A stretch of 8,349 nucleotides of DNA from an uncultured bacterium (lineage in GTDB: Bacteria > Patescibacteriota > Minisyncoccia > Phycocordibacterales > UBA918). Of this stretch, positions 6,452-8,349 are shown in pieces. The stretch is taken from positions 1 through 8,349 of the forward strand of contig CAIMDH010000054.1 of assembly GCA_903839715.1 (NCBI GenBank), read 5' to 3'. The position numbers and the translations under genes were made by a program. Within the stretch, counting starts at the first letter, position 1; every line of letters starts with the position of its first letter. The notes beneath the pieces were generated by a model. That model worked only from the letters and a program-made list of their open reading frames with translations, had not been told where the DNA came from and did not search any database.

Positions 6452-7531
6452 CTATTCAAAGACTCTGAGTGCCGACCCTAGAGCGACATGAAACGTTGGG
6501 GCGATTTCGGTTATCATATCTTCCATAAAAGCAGGATACGCAACTTTGTTAAAAGCATTTACCAGGACTACATTTTTTTGGAGAGTTTCTTCAATCACCA
6601 GCTTAGTAGTAGGAAAAAGTGAGCCACTACCGGTTAGGTAGACGGTTTCGATTTTTGTACCGAGAGTTTTTTCATACTCGCGTATTACTTGTGTAAATTC
6701 TTGCCAAACACGGTCATAACAGGAATGATGCGCACGCTTTACGTCATGGAAATTTTTGTCTTCTTTTTTAATACCACGTTTGAGTATCTCGGCCTCCTCA
6801 AAAGAAAGTTCGAGCGTACTGGCTATACGTTTTGTAGCAATCGCTCCACCAGCACGTACTCTGTGCATACGCTGCAGTAATCCTTGTCGCGCAATGTACA
6901 TCTTTGTAGATACAGCTCCAATATCAATCAGTGCAATATCTTTTTCCTCTTCTTTATAGACACCTCGTAGTGCACTAAAACATTCAATTTCGGTTGGCGG
7001 TTCTTTAAGATTCACAAATTGCATTAAAACCCGGAAACGATTTAAAGCTTCGTTCTGAATAGCTGCCACTAATACATCACGTTGATTTTCAACTTTTTGG
7101 GCGTCAGCCTCAATCTCTGCCCAGTCAATAGCAACTTCACCGATTGGTACAGGAATGTATTTACGTGCTTCAACTCTTACTCTAGATGAAATATCTTCTT
7201 TTGGTTCAGCAATAAAATTTATTGTAGTTACAAAACTAGAAGCTAGCGGCATCGCAAATACTGCCGTCGTAGACTTGACTGCTGATTCGCGGATTATATC
7301 GACAAGCGCTTGTTGCTCTTTTTTAGGATCGAGAGTTACTGATTGACCAACTTCTTGACTATTATATGGACCAAGCTGGAGCTCTCCATATGTAGTGAGA
7401 GTAAGTATGCCGTTGCGTTCTTGTACTTCAACCACCTTAATTGATGATGAGCCAATATCAATGCCGACCACACGCGAAGAGTCTCCTGCCTTACCTGAAA
7501 ATCCAGAGAAAAAATTACTAAAAGAATTCAT
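6452..7531 (-). CDS. pilM: PilM, actin-like type IV pilus assembly protein
   Basis: A 359-residue soluble protein of the FtsA/PilM actin-like ATPase family, close to the usual PilM length. Visible motifs are phosphate-1 VVGIDIGSSSIKVVEV (21-36), the PilM-typical ARKYIPVPIGEV (122-133), phosphate-2 ALIDIGAVSTKMYI (200-213), and an adenosine-type motif LTGSGSLFP (299-307). The end is VALGSALR (349-356). PilM sits on the cytoplasmic side, binds the N-terminal tail of PilN and organises the motor and alignment proteins. I choose the ATG at 7531. A longer reading to 7642 would add 37 residues that look unlike the family and would run across the comF promoter and start. It is the first gene of the minus-strand locus, divergent from comF with a 52-bp spacer, and ends in TAG. 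Confidence 0.96.
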   Translation of the reverse strand: MNSFSNFFSGFSGKAGDSSRVVGIDIGSSSIKVVEVQERNGILTLTTYGELQLGPYNSQEVGQSVTLDPKKEQQALVDIIRESAVKSTTAVFAMPLASSFVTTINFIAEPKEDISSRVRVEARKYIPVPIGEVAIDWAEIEADAQKVENQRDVLVAAIQNEALNRFRVLMQFVNLKEPPTEIECFSALRGVYKEEEKDIALIDIGAVSTKMYIARQGLLQRMHRVRAGGAIATKRIASTLELSFEEAEILKRGIKKEDKNFHDVKRAHHSCYDRVWQEFTQVIREYEKTLGTKIETVYLTGSGSLFPTTKLVIEETLQKNVVLVNAFNKVAYPAFMEDMITEIAPTFHVALGSALRVFE

Positions 7532-7583
7532 GACGTGTGATATTCTAATTATTCTACCATGTCTATACCGTATACTAGAGGGC
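7532..7583. promoter_or_regulatory. Divergent promoter region between pilM and comF
   Basis: This 52-bp spacer must hold the start signals for both directions unless they lie inside the genes. On the plus strand TATACT (7571-7576, 5/6 to TATAAT) is 7 nt before the comF ATG. On the minus strand two TAGAAT boxes (7556-7551 and 7547-7542, each 5/6) precede pilM, and a TAGACA (7565-7560) resembles a -35 but is not well spaced for either box. -35 elements are otherwise poor. The predicted starts would give leaderless or very short leaders on both sides. The two directions overlap physically, so they may compete. Confidence 0.45.
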
Positions 7584-8192
7584 ATGCTGGATATCTTTTC
7601 TGCTATATACGATACCCTCTTTCCACCACAAGCAAGTATCAAAAAAATACGTACCGAATCTCCGGAGCAGTTTATTCGGCACTTTTCACCTCACCGCTTT
7701 GCGCACTGCATTGCCTTATCAGAGTATCGTAATCCATACATTCACGCTGCTATTACCGCCAACAAATTTCACAACCATGAACAAGCAGCCGAATTACTCT
7801 CCTCCCTTCTTATACACTGGCTCACTACCGTTCCCGCCTTACCGACTATTTTTATCCCAATACCACTCTCTAATGAGCGTGAACATTCTCGCGGCTACAA
7901 TCAAGTAACGCGCATTCTTTCATACACAGATCTTCACGACGTGCCGATAGTGCCACTCCTATCCCGTACACACGACACCAAGCCACAGACTTCCCTCCAT
8001 CGTACTGACCGTTTCAAAAACATGGAGCAGGCTTTTACGTATTCTAAAATACCTACCAACCGTCCCTACGAGCGCGTAGTAATTATTGATGATGTAGTCA
8101 CTACTGGCGCTACACTCTACGCCGCCAAGGCCGCTATTATTCCTCATCTCCCGACAGACTGTGACGTGGTTTGCCTAGCTATCGCTCACTAG
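7584..8192 (+). CDS. comF: ComF-family phosphoribosyltransferase-like protein
   Basis: A 202-residue protein of the ComF (DprA-linked, amidophosphoribosyltransferase-like) family. It begins with MLDIFSAIYDTLFPP, matching the family's helix plus LFPP, but the cysteines of the usual zinc finger that follows LFPP are absent (QASIKKI instead). Next come the central helix with IHAAITANKFHNH (53-65), the IFIPIPLSNEREHSRGYNQ segment (89-107) and the PRPP-loop VVIIDDVVTTGAT (165-177) with acidic D169-D170. In transformable bacteria ComF is a cytoplasmic protein needed for DNA uptake. Its position next to the T4P locus fits a competence role here, which is inference. The ATG at 7584 is chosen because longer in-frame readings enter the pilM coding strand. 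GAGGG sits only 1 nt before the ATG, too close for a normal ribosome site. Confidence 0.92.
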   Translation: MLDIFSAIYDTLFPPQASIKKIRTESPEQFIRHFSPHRFAHCIALSEYRNPYIHAAITANKFHNHEQAAELLSSLLIHWLTTVPALPTIFIPIPLSNEREHSRGYNQVTRILSYTDLHDVPIVPLLSRTHDTKPQTSLHRTDRFKNMEQAFTYSKIPTNRPYERVVIIDDVVTTGATLYAAKAAIIPHLPTDCDVVCLAIAH

Positions 8193-8271
8193 ATTTTTCG
8201 CAAGACAAAAAATATGGTATCGTACTGCCACCCGAAACTTCATACATACTATGGTAGTAGCGGAGTAACAT
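8193..8271 (+). other. Spacer between comF and tRNA-Ser
   Basis: This 79-bp gap has no open reading frame of note. A weak A/T pairing (ATTTTT at about 8194-8200 with AAAAAT at about 8208-8213) is too poor to call a terminator. A possible tRNA promoter is CTGCCA (8225-8230), a 16-nt spacer and TACTAT (8247-8252), each 4/6 to consensus. I see nothing stronger. Confidence 0.3.
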
Positions 8272-8349
8272 GGAGACGTGTCAGAGTGGTCTATCGTGCC
8301 TCCTTGCTAAGGAGGTGGGGTGAAAGCCCCCGGAGGTTCGAATCCTCTC
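8272..8349 (+). tRNA. tRNA-Ser(GCU), 3' end cut by window edge
   Basis: The acceptor strand GGAGACG (8272-8278) leads into a D arm. The anticodon arm is CCTCC-TTGCTAA-GGAGG (8299-8315), with anticodon GCT at 8306-8308, reading serine codons AGC and AGU. A long variable arm with GGGG (8317-8320) pairing with CCCC (8327-8330) is the class II feature expected of tRNA-Ser. The T arm GGAGG-TTCGAAT-CCTCT (8332-8348) is complete. The last base pairs with G7 of the acceptor, so only the remaining acceptor strand and the discriminator lie outside the window. Confidence 0.95.

Noticed and set aside
7395..7583. Longer N-terminus for the comF gene starting at 7395
   Set aside because: The extra 63 residues lie opposite the pilM coding region and do not look like ComF, whose N-terminus is matched by MLDIFSAIYDTLFPP at 7584.
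7532..7642. Longer N-terminus for pilM starting at 7642
   Set aside because: The 37 extra residues (MILACGGKRV...) do not resemble the family, overlap comF and remove the divergent spacer. The ATG at 7531 gives the normal PilM length.
1..8192. UGA read as glycine (genetic code 25, as in SR1/Gracilibacteria)
   Set aside because: All genes have full family length without in-frame UGA, and pilB ends cleanly at a TGA just inside the response regulator gene.
1..8349. CRISPR arrays, insertion sequences or prophage genes
   Set aside because: No spaced direct repeats, transposase, integrase or terminal inverted repeats were seen. The window is a core pilus locus.

Overview
This window most likely comes from a member of the Candidate Phyla Radiation (Patescibacteria, perhaps a Parcubacteria-like lineage). 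That placement is an inference. It rests on compact genes packed end to end, an almost complete lack of Shine-Dalgarno sequences, short divergent pilus-assembly proteins, and a type IV pilus (T4P) locus with no secretin gene (pilQ) in view. The latter suits a cell without a classical outer membrane. Stop codons TAA, TAG and TGA all appear to be used as stops, so there is no sign of UGA recoding.

Layout: the minus strand carries one long T4P assembly locus read from about 7531 down to 1. In transcription order it holds pilM (actin-like cytoplasmic ring protein), a pilN-like gene, a pilO-like gene, a small membrane protein with a GRANPF motif in the place where pilP would be, pilB (extension ATPase), a single-domain response regulator, pilT (retraction ATPase), pilC (platform protein), and the start of a type IV prepilin that runs off the left edge. 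Spacing from pilN to pilC is tight (20-nt overlap to 12-nt gap), which suggests one operon. The pilin has its own 151-bp leader with a strong -10 box and a perfect 9-bp hairpin. The plus strand carries a divergent comF-like phosphoribosyltransferase gene (7584-8192), then a tRNA-Ser(GCU) gene cut by the right edge.

How it fits together: PilM, PilN, PilO and the small protein would form the alignment complex across the membrane. PilB and PilT would drive extension and retraction through PilC, and the response regulator could gate the motors. ComF next door fits a link between such pili and DNA uptake. No prepilin peptidase (PilD), secretin, ComEC or histidine kinase is encoded in the window.

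Nothing here amounts to a wholly new system. The points most worth checking are the response regulator wedged between the two motor genes, the PilP-like small protein, the pilin-leader hairpin, and a recurring pattern of -10-like boxes 7-8 nt upstream of start codons, which suggests leaderless transcription.
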